Made by a program: the position numbers and the translations under genes
Assembly: GCA_003987775.1 (NCBI GenBank)
Contig: RXJD01000037.1
Location: forward strand, 124,001-188,000
Source: Mycobacterium sp.
GTDB taxonomy: Bacteria; Actinomycetota; Actinomycetes; Mycobacteriales; Mycobacteriaceae
Length of the DNA stretch: 64,000 nucleotides
Direction of reading: 5' to 3'
Notes under the pieces: model-generated
Seen by the model: the letters and a program-made list of their open reading frames with translations, nothing else
Databases searched by the model: none
Told to the model about the DNA's origin: nothing
Shown: in pieces, positions 56,105 through 63,754 of the stretch
Layout: each line of letters starts with the position of its first letter
Position numbering within the stretch: position 1 is the stretch's first letter

Positions 56105-56806
56105 TCAGACGGCCTTGGTGGTTCCGACGTAGGACACCACCACGTCGGACTCGTCGGTGATCCGGGTCAGCGTCGAGTAGGAGCGGATGAACGACTGCCC
56201 GACGCATCCGTCGATCTTGATGTGGAAGTCACTGATCATGATCCACGGGTTGGGGCCCTTGAACTCCTTGCGCACCACTGGCACCACGACGACGAACCCG
56301 GGCTTCATGCCCACACTGACCACGCCGTTGTAGGAGCCGGTGATCAGCGGCAGCAGAACCGGAGGCTGGCCCGGTCCGAGCGGCAGCTCCGCGCCGAGCG
56401 AGGGAGCGATACCGCCACCGTTGGCCATGGTGACGCCGTTGGCCGTACTCATGTCGATCCCACAGCCGATCTCGTAGCCCACTTCCAAGATGCCGTGCGG
56501 CGGTTCCGGCCCGACCAGCGATGCGACGAATACTCCGCTGGAGAGGTATTCGCGGGACGAGGCAGCGGTGGTCAGCGGCGCGACGGGTACCTGCCTCTCG
56601 TCCTTCGCGCCCAGGGCCAGGGTCCAGCCGTCGGGGGTGTTGACCCGCGCCGGCGTGCCGGGCGGCAGAACACCGTCGGCCGGCGACCCCGTGCCGGAGA
56701 CCGGTTCGGCGCCGGGCTGCGCACCCGACGGAGCCGCGGGCGTCGCCAGAAAAAGGCACACAGCGAATACCGCAGCACGGCGAACAACCGCGGAAATCGG
56801 CATCAC
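56105..56806 (-). CDS. MspA-family porin-like secreted protein
   Basis: The 233-residue product has a signal peptide (MMPISAVVRRAAVFAVCLFLATPAAPSGA) and the MspA signature: TPDGWTLALGAKDERQVPVAPLTTAASSREYLSSGVFVASL near residues 56-96, LEVGYEIGCGID, and the C-terminal strands FKGPNPWIMISDFHIKIDGCVGQSFIRSYS. MspA forms the octameric outer-membrane porin of fast-growing mycobacteria. This protein is slightly longer than MspA (about 184 mature residues in that case) and includes two cysteines. Slow-growing mycobacteria often lack classical MspA, so a homologue here is notable. It could be a porin or a cell-wall-associated non-pore paralogue; no pore-constriction residues can be confirmed from reading. 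Confidence 0.85.
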   Translation of the reverse strand: MMPISAVVRRAAVFAVCLFLATPAAPSGAQPGAEPVSGTGSPADGVLPPGTPARVNTPDGWTLALGAKDERQVPVAPLTTAASSREYLSSGVFVASLVGPEPPHGILEVGYEIGCGIDMSTANGVTMANGGGIAPSLGAELPLGPGQPPVLLPLITGSYNGVVSVGMKPGFVVVVPVVRKEFKGPNPWIMISDFHIKIDGCVGQSFIRSYSTLTRITDESDVVVSYVGTTKAV

Positions 56807-56983
56807 GGCCTACACGCTAGGCACGGCGGGAGGACTCTCCGGGCTTGCTACGGGCAGCAACTCAGAGTTGTTGCGCGTTTGTAGCTGGTTTGCGACCCAA
56901 AGACGGGAAGCTGGACAAACTCGCCGGCGAGTAGACTTCGCGCTTAGCCGGCAAATCGTGCTATTCCGCGGGGAGGGCAGCCT

Positions 56984-57247
56984 ATGACACGTCAGAGGTT
57001 CGCTTCGGCTCTCTTCGCCGTCCTGATCGCGGTATCGGCCCTGGTGAATAGCACCGGCGTCGCGAACGCGGACCCGGAGGACGCGGCACCGCAGATCATC
57101 GACGACCTGCTCATCATCGTTCCGGGGTTGACGATCGATCCCCGCGACCGCGACGCCGCGGAGAAGGGCCCCGGAGCCAAGGACTGGACCGGTAGCGGCA
57201 TGTACTGTCAGAACCGAAACGTCAAGTGCCAGAAGATGGGATTCTAG
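56984..57247 (+). CDS. Small secreted protein of unknown function
   Basis: The 87-residue protein is not recognised. It has a Sec signal peptide (MTRQRFASALFAVLIAVSALVNSTGVANA) with an ANA-DPED cleavage site, leaving a mature chain of about 58 residues that is acidic at first (DPEDAAPQIIDDLLIIVPGLTIDPRDRD) and basic at the end. Two cysteines (YCQNRNVKCQ) may form one disulfide. GGGGAGG lies seven bases before the ATG. It is divergent from the MspA-like gene (177 bases) and may share the same envelope role. Confidence 0.8.
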   Translation: MTRQRFASALFAVLIAVSALVNSTGVANADPEDAAPQIIDDLLIIVPGLTIDPRDRDAAEKGPGAKDWTGSGMYCQNRNVKCQKMGF

Positions 57248-57318
57248 GTTATCCCTCACGTCGCGAATTCCGTTCTGCCTGCTGGCTTTAACGCCTCTGA
57301 CCGGAAGGAAAGTCGCCG

Positions 57319-58149
57319 TTGTCCACCTGGCTCATCACGGGTTGTTCGACCGGACTTGGCCGCGCCCTCGCCGAAGCGGTAATCGACGCCGGCCATAACG
57401 TCGTCGTCACCGCACGCGACGTCACGAAAGTCACCGACCTGGCCGACGCCGCCTCCGACCGCACGCTGGCGCTCCCCCTCGACGTCACCGACGCGGACCA
57501 GATCAGCGCGGCGGTGCACCAGGCGCAGGAGCGGTTCGACGGTATCGACGTGCTGGTGAACAACGCCGGCTACGGGTATCGCGCGGCCATCGAAGAAGGT
57601 GAAGACGCGGCGGTGCGCGCGCTGTTCGACACGCACTTCTTCGGCGCCGTCGCCATGATCAAGGCGGTGCTGCCAGGGATGCGGGAGCGCCGCTCGGGTG
57701 CGATTGTCAACATCTCCTCCATCGGCGTGCAGTTGACGCCGGTGGGATCGGGTTACTACTCGGCCGCCAAGGCCGCCATCGAAGGCATGAGCGGTGCTCT
57801 GCACGGCGAGCTTGCGCCGCTGGGCATTTCGGTCACCGTGGTCGAACCCGGAGCCTTCCGAACCGATTTCGCCGGGCGCTCGCTGACGCAGTCGTCCAGC
57901 GTCATCGACGATTACGCCGACACCGCGGGACGCCGTCGCATCGAGAACGACACCATGCACGGCAATCAGATCGGCGACCCCGCCAAGGCGGCCAGGGTGA
58001 TCATCGCCGCGGTCGAGTCCGACGAACCTCCCGCCTTCCTGCTGCTGGGTGAAGACGCGCTGTTCTCCTACCGCCACATCGCCGAGCGGAGGGCAGCCGA
58101 GATCGCGGCCTGGGAAGAGCGCACCGTCTCCACCAACCTGGACAGCTGA
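57319..58149 (+). CDS. Short-chain dehydrogenase/reductase
   Basis: The 276-residue SDR starts at a TTG (57319) with a GGAAGG ribosome site upstream and reads MSTWLITGCSTGLGRALAEAV. Cofactor motif TGCSTGLGRA, NNAGYGYR, catalytic serine in NISSIG, and the YxxxK pair in YYSAAKAAIEG are present. It is coupled by TGATG overlap to the LppU-like gene behind it. The substrate is unknown; this sub-type is widespread in mycobacteria as an oxidoreductase for hydroxy/keto groups. Confidence 0.88.
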   Translation: MSTWLITGCSTGLGRALAEAVIDAGHNVVVTARDVTKVTDLADAASDRTLALPLDVTDADQISAAVHQAQERFDGIDVLVNNAGYGYRAAIEEGEDAAVRALFDTHFFGAVAMIKAVLPGMRERRSGAIVNISSIGVQLTPVGSGYYSAAKAAIEGMSGALHGELAPLGISVTVVEPGAFRTDFAGRSLTQSSSVIDDYADTAGRRRIENDTMHGNQIGDPAKAARVIIAAVESDEPPAFLLLGEDALFSYRHIAERRAAEIAAWEERTVSTNLDS

Positions 58150-58877
58150 TGCCGGCGGCGCTGGCGGCGGGAATCATCGGGGCGCTTGTCTTCGCCGCGC
58201 TGGGTGTGACGCTGCTGATCATCGGTTTGCGCAGTCGGTCCCGGCCGCGCGGTCACGTCCCGATCGGATATCCGCCGGGTTACCCACCGGGCTATCCGGC
58301 CGGCTACCCGCCCGCGCCCCCCGGCTACTCCGGCTACCCCGGCGGCGCCTATCCCCCGCCGCCGCCGCGCAGGTCCGGCACGGGCCTGATCATCACCGGC
58401 GTCGTGTTGCTCGTCGTGAGTGCTCTGGGCGTCTCCGGCACGCTGGCCCTGGCCGTCGGCCGGAGTTCGCGCCTGGCGGTGGGCGACTGTTTCACCAACG
58501 ACATCCTCGACGGGCAGCGCTGGCGATCCAAGAGCTGCCGCAACCCCGAGGCGGTGCTGGAATACGCCGCCAAGGCCGATGCCAGCGGGCACTGTCCGGA
58601 CGGCAAGCTGGACAGCAGTTCCTACCTGTCCGTCGAGCATGACGGTTCCCGCCGCTGCTTCATCCCCAATCTGCTTGTCAGCCATTGCTATTCCTCCGAC
58701 CACAACGGTGCGACCATTCGCGCGGTGAGCTGCGCGGCGGGCGGTACCGTGGTGCGGATCACCACGCGCCTGGACAACACGGTCGACACCTCGGCCTGTC
58801 CGTCCGGGGCGCGCACGGTCACCTTCCCCGTGCCCAAGCGGACCTACTGCAGCGAACGGGTCGGCGGAATCATCTGA
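58149..58877 (+). CDS. LppU/SCO3897-like membrane protein with PPGY repeats
   Basis: The 242-residue protein has an N-terminal membrane helix (ALAAGIIGALVFAALGVTLLIIGL), a cytoplasm- or envelope-facing proline/tyrosine-rich stretch with repeated G-Y-P-P (about 38-75), a second helix (GLIITGVVLLVVSALGVSGTLAL) and a C-terminal domain (about 103-242) with VGDCFTNDIL and later Cys/Pro spacing typical of the LppU/SCO3897 family. The C-terminal domain probably faces the periplasm and is disulfide-bonded. It overlaps the SDR stop by one base and converges with the DoxX gene (8-base overlap). Function unknown. Confidence 0.72.
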   Translation: MPAALAAGIIGALVFAALGVTLLIIGLRSRSRPRGHVPIGYPPGYPPGYPAGYPPAPPGYSGYPGGAYPPPPPRRSGTGLIITGVVLLVVSALGVSGTLALAVGRSSRLAVGDCFTNDILDGQRWRSKSCRNPEAVLEYAAKADASGHCPDGKLDSSSYLSVEHDGSRRCFIPNLLVSHCYSSDHNGATIRAVSCAAGGTVVRITTRLDNTVDTSACPSGARTVTFPVPKRTYCSERVGGII

Positions 58878-59295
58878 GCCGCGACCGGGTGGCGTCCACC
58901 GCATAGCGACCGGGCCCCAGGAAAACCAGCAAAAAGAAGCCGAAGCAGAACAATATCGCCGGCGTGCCCCCATTGCCGTCGGGCGGATTACTGATCGGCC
59001 AGAGTGCCAGCGGCTGATGCATCCAGAAATATGCGACTGCCATCTGGCCAGAAGCGACGAAGGCAGCGACACGGGTGAACAGTCCGAGCGCAATCAACAC
59101 TCCGGTGACGAGTTCGATCACGCCGGCATACCAGCCCGGCCAGTCGCCGACTCCGACCGGCTGACCGGACGGGACCGGCCAGCCGAAAAGGATCATCGAG
59201 CCGTAGCCGGCGAACAGAAGGCCGTAGACCACGCGAAACAGGCTCAGGACTGCCGGGGATAAACCGGCGACGCGGTGATTGAGGTCGTTCGTCAT
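58870..59295 (-). CDS. DoxX-family membrane protein (Rv3064c-like)
   Basis: The 141-residue protein starts MTNDLNHRVAGLSPAVLSLFRVVYGLLF and has four hydrophobic segments of the DoxX/SURF4 kind. The length equals what I recall for M. tuberculosis Rv3064c, an integral membrane protein in the same position between cstA and mmr. The DoxX family has been linked to thiosulfate:quinone or redox protection complexes. A longer in-frame start (59403) was rejected because it adds a non-membrane extension. It overlaps the LppU-like 3' end by 8 bases (convergent). Confidence 0.87.
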   Translation of the reverse strand: MTNDLNHRVAGLSPAVLSLFRVVYGLLFAGYGSMILFGWPVPSGQPVGVGDWPGWYAGVIELVTGVLIALGLFTRVAAFVASGQMAVAYFWMHQPLALWPISNPPDGNGGTPAILFCFGFFLLVFLGPGRYAVDATRSRLR

Positions 59296-59397
59296 GAAAC
59301 CCACGTTACGGTCGCCGCCCGACATGGCCGAAATAGTGGGATCGTTGTCTGCTGCGCCACTCACGCCGCGGTCGCCGCGGACCGTACTGTCCCATTC

Positions 59398-60033
59398 ATG
59401 CAATCAATACCAGCACTAATCGGGTCCCAAGTCGCCTGCGCAGCAATCGAATTGGCCCGATCAACCGAATCGGATGCGGTCTTCAACCACAGCGTGCGCA
59501 GCTATCTGTTCGGCGAACTACTCGCCGCGCACGAAGGCCTGAAACCGGGCTCGGATTTCGACAGCGAGACGTTGTTCCTGGGGTGTGTCCTGCACGATCT
59601 CGGCGCCGGCACGGCCGCCGCCGGCAAGGAGCGCTTCGAGATCGAGGGCGCGGACCTGGCCGCAAACCTGCTGACCGAACAGGGCTGCGACCGCGCGGTC
59701 ATCGACGCGGTATGGGAAGCGATTGCGTTGCACAGTTCATTCGGCATCGCCCAGCGCCGCGGGCCGATCTGCTATCTGGTCAACGCGGGTGTGGGAATCG
59801 ACTTCGGCCGCAACGCCGCCTTCGTCGACGACCAGGCAGCCGCGGCCATCCATGCCCGCTACCCCCGGCTCTCGATGGCCACATCATTGATGGACGCCAT
59901 CGCCGCCCAGGCGCAACGCAGTCCCGAGGCCGCGCTCCCCTACACGATGGCCGGAGAGGTCTTGCGCGAACGCCGGGAAGCCGGCATCACCCGGCTGGAA
60001 CAGATGGCCGCACTCGGCCGATGGGGCAACTGA
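59398..60033 (+). CDS. HD-domain phosphohydrolase-like protein
   Basis: The 211-residue protein has an HD-type metal site: H in FNHSVRSYLFGELLA (about residue 27), the HD pair in GCVLHDLGAGTAAAGKERF, and a later histidine in IALHSSFGIA. It resembles the cyanamide hydratase-like/HD family, which bind divalent metals and act as hydratases or phosphohydrolases. The ATG at 59398 is the conserved start; an upstream in-frame reading overlaps the DoxX promoter. It is upstream of the mmr operator region and on the same strand as mmr. Its natural substrate is unknown. Confidence 0.85.
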   Translation: MQSIPALIGSQVACAAIELARSTESDAVFNHSVRSYLFGELLAAHEGLKPGSDFDSETLFLGCVLHDLGAGTAAAGKERFEIEGADLAANLLTEQGCDRAVIDAVWEAIALHSSFGIAQRRGPICYLVNAGVGIDFGRNAAFVDDQAAAAIHARYPRLSMATSLMDAIAAQAQRSPEAALPYTMAGEVLRERREAGITRLEQMAALGRWGN

Positions 60034-60065
60034 CAGGCACACCGCAATGCGGCACCTCAGCGTTA

Positions 60066-60095
60066 GTGTACATTTGTACATGTACATGTGTACAC
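60066..60095. promoter_or_regulatory. Multi-repeat operator of the mmr/TetR operon
   Basis: Four copies of TGTACA at 60067, 60075, 60081 and 60089 are arranged symmetrically (spacings 8, 6, 8), forming a 30-bp near-palindrome. It lies 14 bases before the mmr start. In M. tuberculosis the TetR protein Rv3066 represses mmr from a palindromic site here. Confidence 0.88.
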
Positions 60096-60108
60096 AAGGG
60101 AGAGTGTC

Positions 60109-60432
60109 GTGGCTTATCTGTTCCTGTTGGTCGCCATCTTCGCCGAGGTCGCGGCGACGAGCCTGCTCAAGAGCACCGAAGGTTTCACTCGGCTGTGGCC
60201 GACGGTGATCTGCCTGCTCGGTTACGCGGTGTCCTTCGCACTGCTGGCGCTGTCCATCTCGCGCGGGATGCAGACCGATGTCGCCTACGCGCTGTGGTCG
60301 GCGATCGGGACGGCCGTCATCGTGTTCATCGCCGTGGCATTCCTCGGCTCGCCATTGTCGGCGGCGAAGCTGATCGGTGTCGGACTGATCATCGGCGGAG
60401 TGGTCACGCTGAATCTCGGCGGTGCCCATTGA
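60109..60432 (+). CDS. mmr: Small multidrug resistance pump Mmr (EmrE-like)
   Basis: The 107-residue, four-helix SMR exporter removes cationic drugs such as ethidium in exchange for protons. The GTG start gives MAYLFLLVAIFAEVAATSLLKS with the essential Glu13 (Glu14 in EmrE). The length equals M. tuberculosis Mmr (Rv3065). An in-frame ATG 21 bases earlier lies at the end of the operator and was rejected. A GGGAG ribosome site precedes the GTG. It is coupled to its TetR regulator by a TTGA overlap and preceded by a large palindromic operator. Confidence 0.96.
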   Translation: MAYLFLLVAIFAEVAATSLLKSTEGFTRLWPTVICLLGYAVSFALLALSISRGMQTDVAYALWSAIGTAVIVFIAVAFLGSPLSAAKLIGVGLIIGGVVTLNLGGAH

Positions 60433-60983
60433 GCCCTGCGCCCGAGCGTCGTCCACGCGACCCGGCCGGGCGCCGTCAGGCGATCGTCGAGGCGGCGACC
60501 CGGGTGATCGCCAGTCGCGGACTCGGTCAGCTGACGCACCGGCTGGTGGCGGCCGAGGCGAATGTCCCGGTGGGGTCGACAACCTACTACTTCAGCGATC
60601 TGGGTGAATTGCGCGAGGCCGCCCTGGCGCATGCGGCCACCACCTCGACCGAGCACCTGGAACAGTGGCGGCGGGAATTGGACGCCAATACCGATCTGCC
60701 CGCCGTCCTGGCCCGGCTCACCGCCGAGTACCTGGCCGACCACGACCGGTATCGGACGCTCAACGAGCTGTATCTGGCAGCGAGTTACCGAGACGAATTG
60801 CGGCCGCTGGCGCGGGTGTGGAACGAGGGCCTCGTCGCATTGCTGGAGCCCCGGGTCGGGCGACGGGCCGCCGACGCGATCGCGGTGTTTCTCGACGGCG
60901 CCATGTTGCATCCGCTGGCGACCGGCACGCCGCTGAGCACCGACGCGCTGTCCGACGCCATCGCCCGGCTGGCGGCCGACTAG
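60429..60983 (+). CDS. TetR repressor of mmr (Rv3066-like)
   Basis: The 184-residue TetR protein starts at a TTG that overlaps the mmr stop (TTGA), giving MSPAPERRPRDPAGRRQAIVEAA. Helix-turn-helix at about 32-58 (LTHRLVAAEANVPVGSTTYYFSDLGEL). It closely resembles M. tuberculosis Rv3066, which represses mmr and responds to cationic dyes. The 30-bp operator in front of mmr is the expected binding site, so the operon is autoregulated. The product is a little shorter at the C-terminus than Rv3066 (about 202 residues). The stop overlaps the convergent CD225 gene stop. Confidence 0.92.
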   Translation: MSPAPERRPRDPAGRRQAIVEAATRVIASRGLGQLTHRLVAAEANVPVGSTTYYFSDLGELREAALAHAATTSTEHLEQWRRELDANTDLPAVLARLTAEYLADHDRYRTLNELYLAASYRDELRPLARVWNEGLVALLEPRVGRRAADAIAVFLDGAMLHPLATGTPLSTDALSDAIARLAAD

Positions 60984-61396
60984 GAAACGTGCGAGCCCAG
61001 CCGGCCCAGGTAGGACAACCAGAGCAGCCCGCCGAGAACCGTTGCCACGATGGCCCAGGTCTTGGCGTTGTTCGAGGATCTGGTTGCCTCGGCCCACCGC
61101 CCTTGTGCCCACAAGCTGTCGACCTTGCTGGCGTACACCGTGGCCACGATGCCCGGGATCGTGCACAAGAAGATCGTGATGATGGACCACACCAGATGAT
61201 TGTTGGGCTTCATCGGCTGGCCGTAGGGACCCTGCGGCGAGAACCCGCCATAGGGCTGCGGTCCAGGTGGTGGATAACCGCCATAGGAGCTCTGCGGAGG
61301 TGGCGGCTGATAACCGCCGCCCTGGTAAGGCGGATATCCCCCGGGCGGCTCGTAGCCACCGTACGGCGGATGATTGTCGGGCGGCGGTCCGGTCAT
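60980..61396 (-). CDS. CD225/dispanin-family membrane protein with Pro/Gly/Tyr-rich N-terminus
   Basis: The 138-residue protein has an N-terminal region of about 62 residues that is extremely Pro, Gly and Tyr rich (GGYPPPGPQPYGG type repeats), then a CD225-type two-helix domain (about 65-135) with NNHLVWSIITIFLCTIPGIVATVYASKVDSLWAQGRWAEA and a second helix TWAIVATVLGGLLWLSYLG. Dispanins in mycobacteria are small membrane proteins without settled function. It converges with the TetR gene with stop codons overlapping and is divergent from helD. Confidence 0.85.
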   Translation of the reverse strand: MTGPPPDNHPPYGGYEPPGGYPPYQGGGYQPPPPQSSYGGYPPPGPQPYGGFSPQGPYGQPMKPNNHLVWSIITIFLCTIPGIVATVYASKVDSLWAQGRWAEATRSSNNAKTWAIVATVLGGLLWLSYLGRLGSHVS

Positions 61397-61540
61397 GGCG
61401 ACTCCAGACGTCTCAAAGCCTTGTCAAGCCCTTCTCACCATATAACGGCCACCGGGGCTTGCGGCAAGGCCCGGGTCATGCCGCACAATGGCTGGCCGGA
61501 CGCCGTGACCCGGCACAGGCGTCCAAGATCGGGGGGTGCG

Positions 61541-63754
61541 TTGCGGGAATCGACGACGGGATACGACGACGAACTCCGGTTCGAGCAGGACTACGTCACC
61601 GGCCTCTATGCCCGGCTCGACGCTGAACGCGCGCAGGCGAAATCGAGGTACAGCACCGCATTGCGGGGTGACGGCGAGACGCCGATGGATCGCGATGTCG
61701 AGGTGCGGGCGCTGGCCCGGCGGATGAAGCGACTCGACGTCGCCGACGACGGGTTGTGCTTCGGTCGGCTGGACGGTGTTTCGGGCAAGCGGTCCTATAT
61801 CGGACGCATCGGTCTGCTCGACGAAGACGACGAATACGAACCGGTGCTGATCGATTGGCGGGCGCCGGCGGCCCGTCCGTTCTACACCGCCACGGCGGCC
61901 AACCCGGAGGGCATCCGGCGGCGCCGGCAGTTCCACACCCGCGGACGCCGCGTCGTCGATTTCACCGACGAGGTGCTCGGCCCGCCGGCTCCGGGCGACC
62001 GGCGCGAAAGTTCAAGCGACGCAGCGCTGCTCGCCGCGATCACGGCGCCGCGCGGCGAGGGAATGCGCGACATCGTGGCGACCATCCAGGCCGAACAGGA
62101 CGCGATCATCCGCCTGGATCACTCCGGCGTACTGGTGATCGAGGGCGGCCCCGGCACCGGCAAGACGGTGGTCGCCCTGCACCGCGTCGCCTACCTGCTC
62201 TATACGCAGCGCGAGCGCATGGAGCGCCACGGCGTGCTCGTCATCGGGCCCAATCCGGCTTTTCTGAATCACATCAGCCACGTGCTGCCGTCACTCGGCG
62301 AATCCACCGTGGTGTTCCTGACCGTCGGCGATCTGGTGCCCGGACTGCACATCACCGCCGAGGACGAACCGACCGCGGCGCGCCTCAAAGGATCGCTCGA
62401 GATTCTCGATGTGCTCTCCGCCGCCATCGCGGATCACCAACGGCTGCCGGAAGATCCGTTGCTGATCAAGCTCTCCGATGTCACGTTGCGCATCGACGCC
62501 GAGACGGCACAGTGGGCACGGGAAGAAGCACGCGCCACCGGGTTGCCGCACAACGCGGCCCGCGCCGCCTTCACCGACATCGTCACCTGGGTACTGACGG
62601 AGCGGGCGATCGGCAAGATCGGCCGTGGCTGGTTGACCCGGTCGGACCGGGCCGCATGGGAGAAGTTGCGCGAGGAGCTGATCGAGGAGCTCGCGGACAA
62701 CGCCGCGTTCGCTGCGGCGCTCGACGATCTGTGGCCGATATTGACCCCGGACGCGGTGTTGTCCTCACTCTTGGAGTCCCCCGAAAGGCTGCGCGCGGCA
62801 GGTGCCGATCCAGCGCTGTGGCGCGAGGTCGGCGACGCGTGGACCATCTCCGACGTACCGCTGCTGGACGAACTGGTGGACATGTTGGGGGTCAACAAGG
62901 AAGCCGAAGAACTCGCCAGACGGACCGCCGAACGGGAGCAGGCCGAGGAGGCGGCCTACGCGGCCGGAGTGCTCGATCTCATGGTCAGCCGCGAAGACCT
63001 GATGGACGACGAGGACCAGTTGCTCGCCCAGGACCTGCTCTACGGAGCCGACCTGGCCGACCGATTTGTCGAGCAGGATCTGCGTGAATTGGCCGAACGC
63101 GCTGCGGCGGATCGCAATTGGACATATCGGCATGTCGTGGTCGACGAGGCGCAGGAACTGTCCGAAATGGACTGGCGGGTATTGATGCGACGCTGTCCGG
63201 CACGGTCCTTCACGGTGGTCGGCGATCTCGCCCAACGACGGTCTCCGGCGGGTGCGACGTCGTGGGACGCGATGCTGCGGCCCTACGTGCCGGGCCGCTG
63301 GGTTTACCGTTCGCTGACGGTCAACTACCGCACACCGGCGGAGATCATGGCCGTCGCCGCCGCCCTGCTGGCCGAGTTCGCCCCCGATGCCGTCGCCCCC
63401 GAGTCGGTTCGCGCGTGCGGCGTCCCGCCGTGGTCCCGGCAGCTGCCGCAGAGCGAATTAGCCTCTGCTATCGACGAATTCGTACGCGACGAAGCCACGC
63501 GCGAAGGGACCAGTGTGGTGATCGGGCCACCCGGTGTCCCCGGGGCGGTGGCGCCGTCAGCCACCAAAGGGCTCGAGTTCGACTCCGTACTGGTGGTGGA
63601 TCCGCAGCGAATCCTCGCCGATGGCGACCGCGGAGCCGCAGAACTCTACGTCGCCCTCACCCGCGCCACCCAGCGCCTCGGCGTGCTACATCAGGAGCCG
63701 CTGCCACCCGTGCTGGACGGGCTGGCGACCACGTCCCCGTCGATGTACCGCTGA
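61541..63754 (+). CDS. helD: HelD-type RNA-polymerase-associated helicase-like ATPase
   Basis: The 737-residue protein is a UvrD/Rep superfamily member of the HelD kind, which clears and recycles RNA polymerase rather than unwinding DNA. The N-terminus (about 1-120) is a coiled-coil arm, and the Walker A is GGPGTGKT at about 202-209. The Walker B/DE motif is VVVDEAQELSEMDW and later helicase motifs include FTVVGDLAQRRSP and ELYVALTRATQRLGVLH. Insertions between the RecA domains match the primary-channel loop region of mycobacterial HelD (M. smegmatis protein about 736 residues). The TTG start at 61541 was chosen. HelD-type proteins can free polymerase from rifampicin. As far as I know M. tuberculosis lacks this gene. 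Confidence 0.9.
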   Translation: MRESTTGYDDELRFEQDYVTGLYARLDAERAQAKSRYSTALRGDGETPMDRDVEVRALARRMKRLDVADDGLCFGRLDGVSGKRSYIGRIGLLDEDDEYEPVLIDWRAPAARPFYTATAANPEGIRRRRQFHTRGRRVVDFTDEVLGPPAPGDRRESSSDAALLAAITAPRGEGMRDIVATIQAEQDAIIRLDHSGVLVIEGGPGTGKTVVALHRVAYLLYTQRERMERHGVLVIGPNPAFLNHISHVLPSLGESTVVFLTVGDLVPGLHITAEDEPTAARLKGSLEILDVLSAAIADHQRLPEDPLLIKLSDVTLRIDAETAQWAREEARATGLPHNAARAAFTDIVTWVLTERAIGKIGRGWLTRSDRAAWEKLREELIEELADNAAFAAALDDLWPILTPDAVLSSLLESPERLRAAGADPALWREVGDAWTISDVPLLDELVDMLGVNKEAEELARRTAEREQAEEAAYAAGVLDLMVSREDLMDDEDQLLAQDLLYGADLADRFVEQDLRELAERAAADRNWTYRHVVVDEAQELSEMDWRVLMRRCPARSFTVVGDLAQRRSPAGATSWDAMLRPYVPGRWVYRSLTVNYRTPAEIMAVAAALLAEFAPDAVAPESVRACGVPPWSRQLPQSELASAIDEFVRDEATREGTSVVIGPPGVPGAVAPSATKGLEFDSVLVVDPQRILADGDRGAAELYVALTRATQRLGVLHQEPLPPVLDGLATTSPSMYR

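Noticed and set aside
58261..58370. GGNTACCC-type DNA repeat in the LppU-like gene
   Set aside because: It only encodes the G-Y-P-P protein repeats and is not an independent DNA element.
60665..61540. N-terminal extension of the HelD frame across the TetR and CD225 genes
   Set aside because: The region is better explained by the TetR C-terminus and the CD225 gene; the HelD homologue length fits the TTG at 61541.
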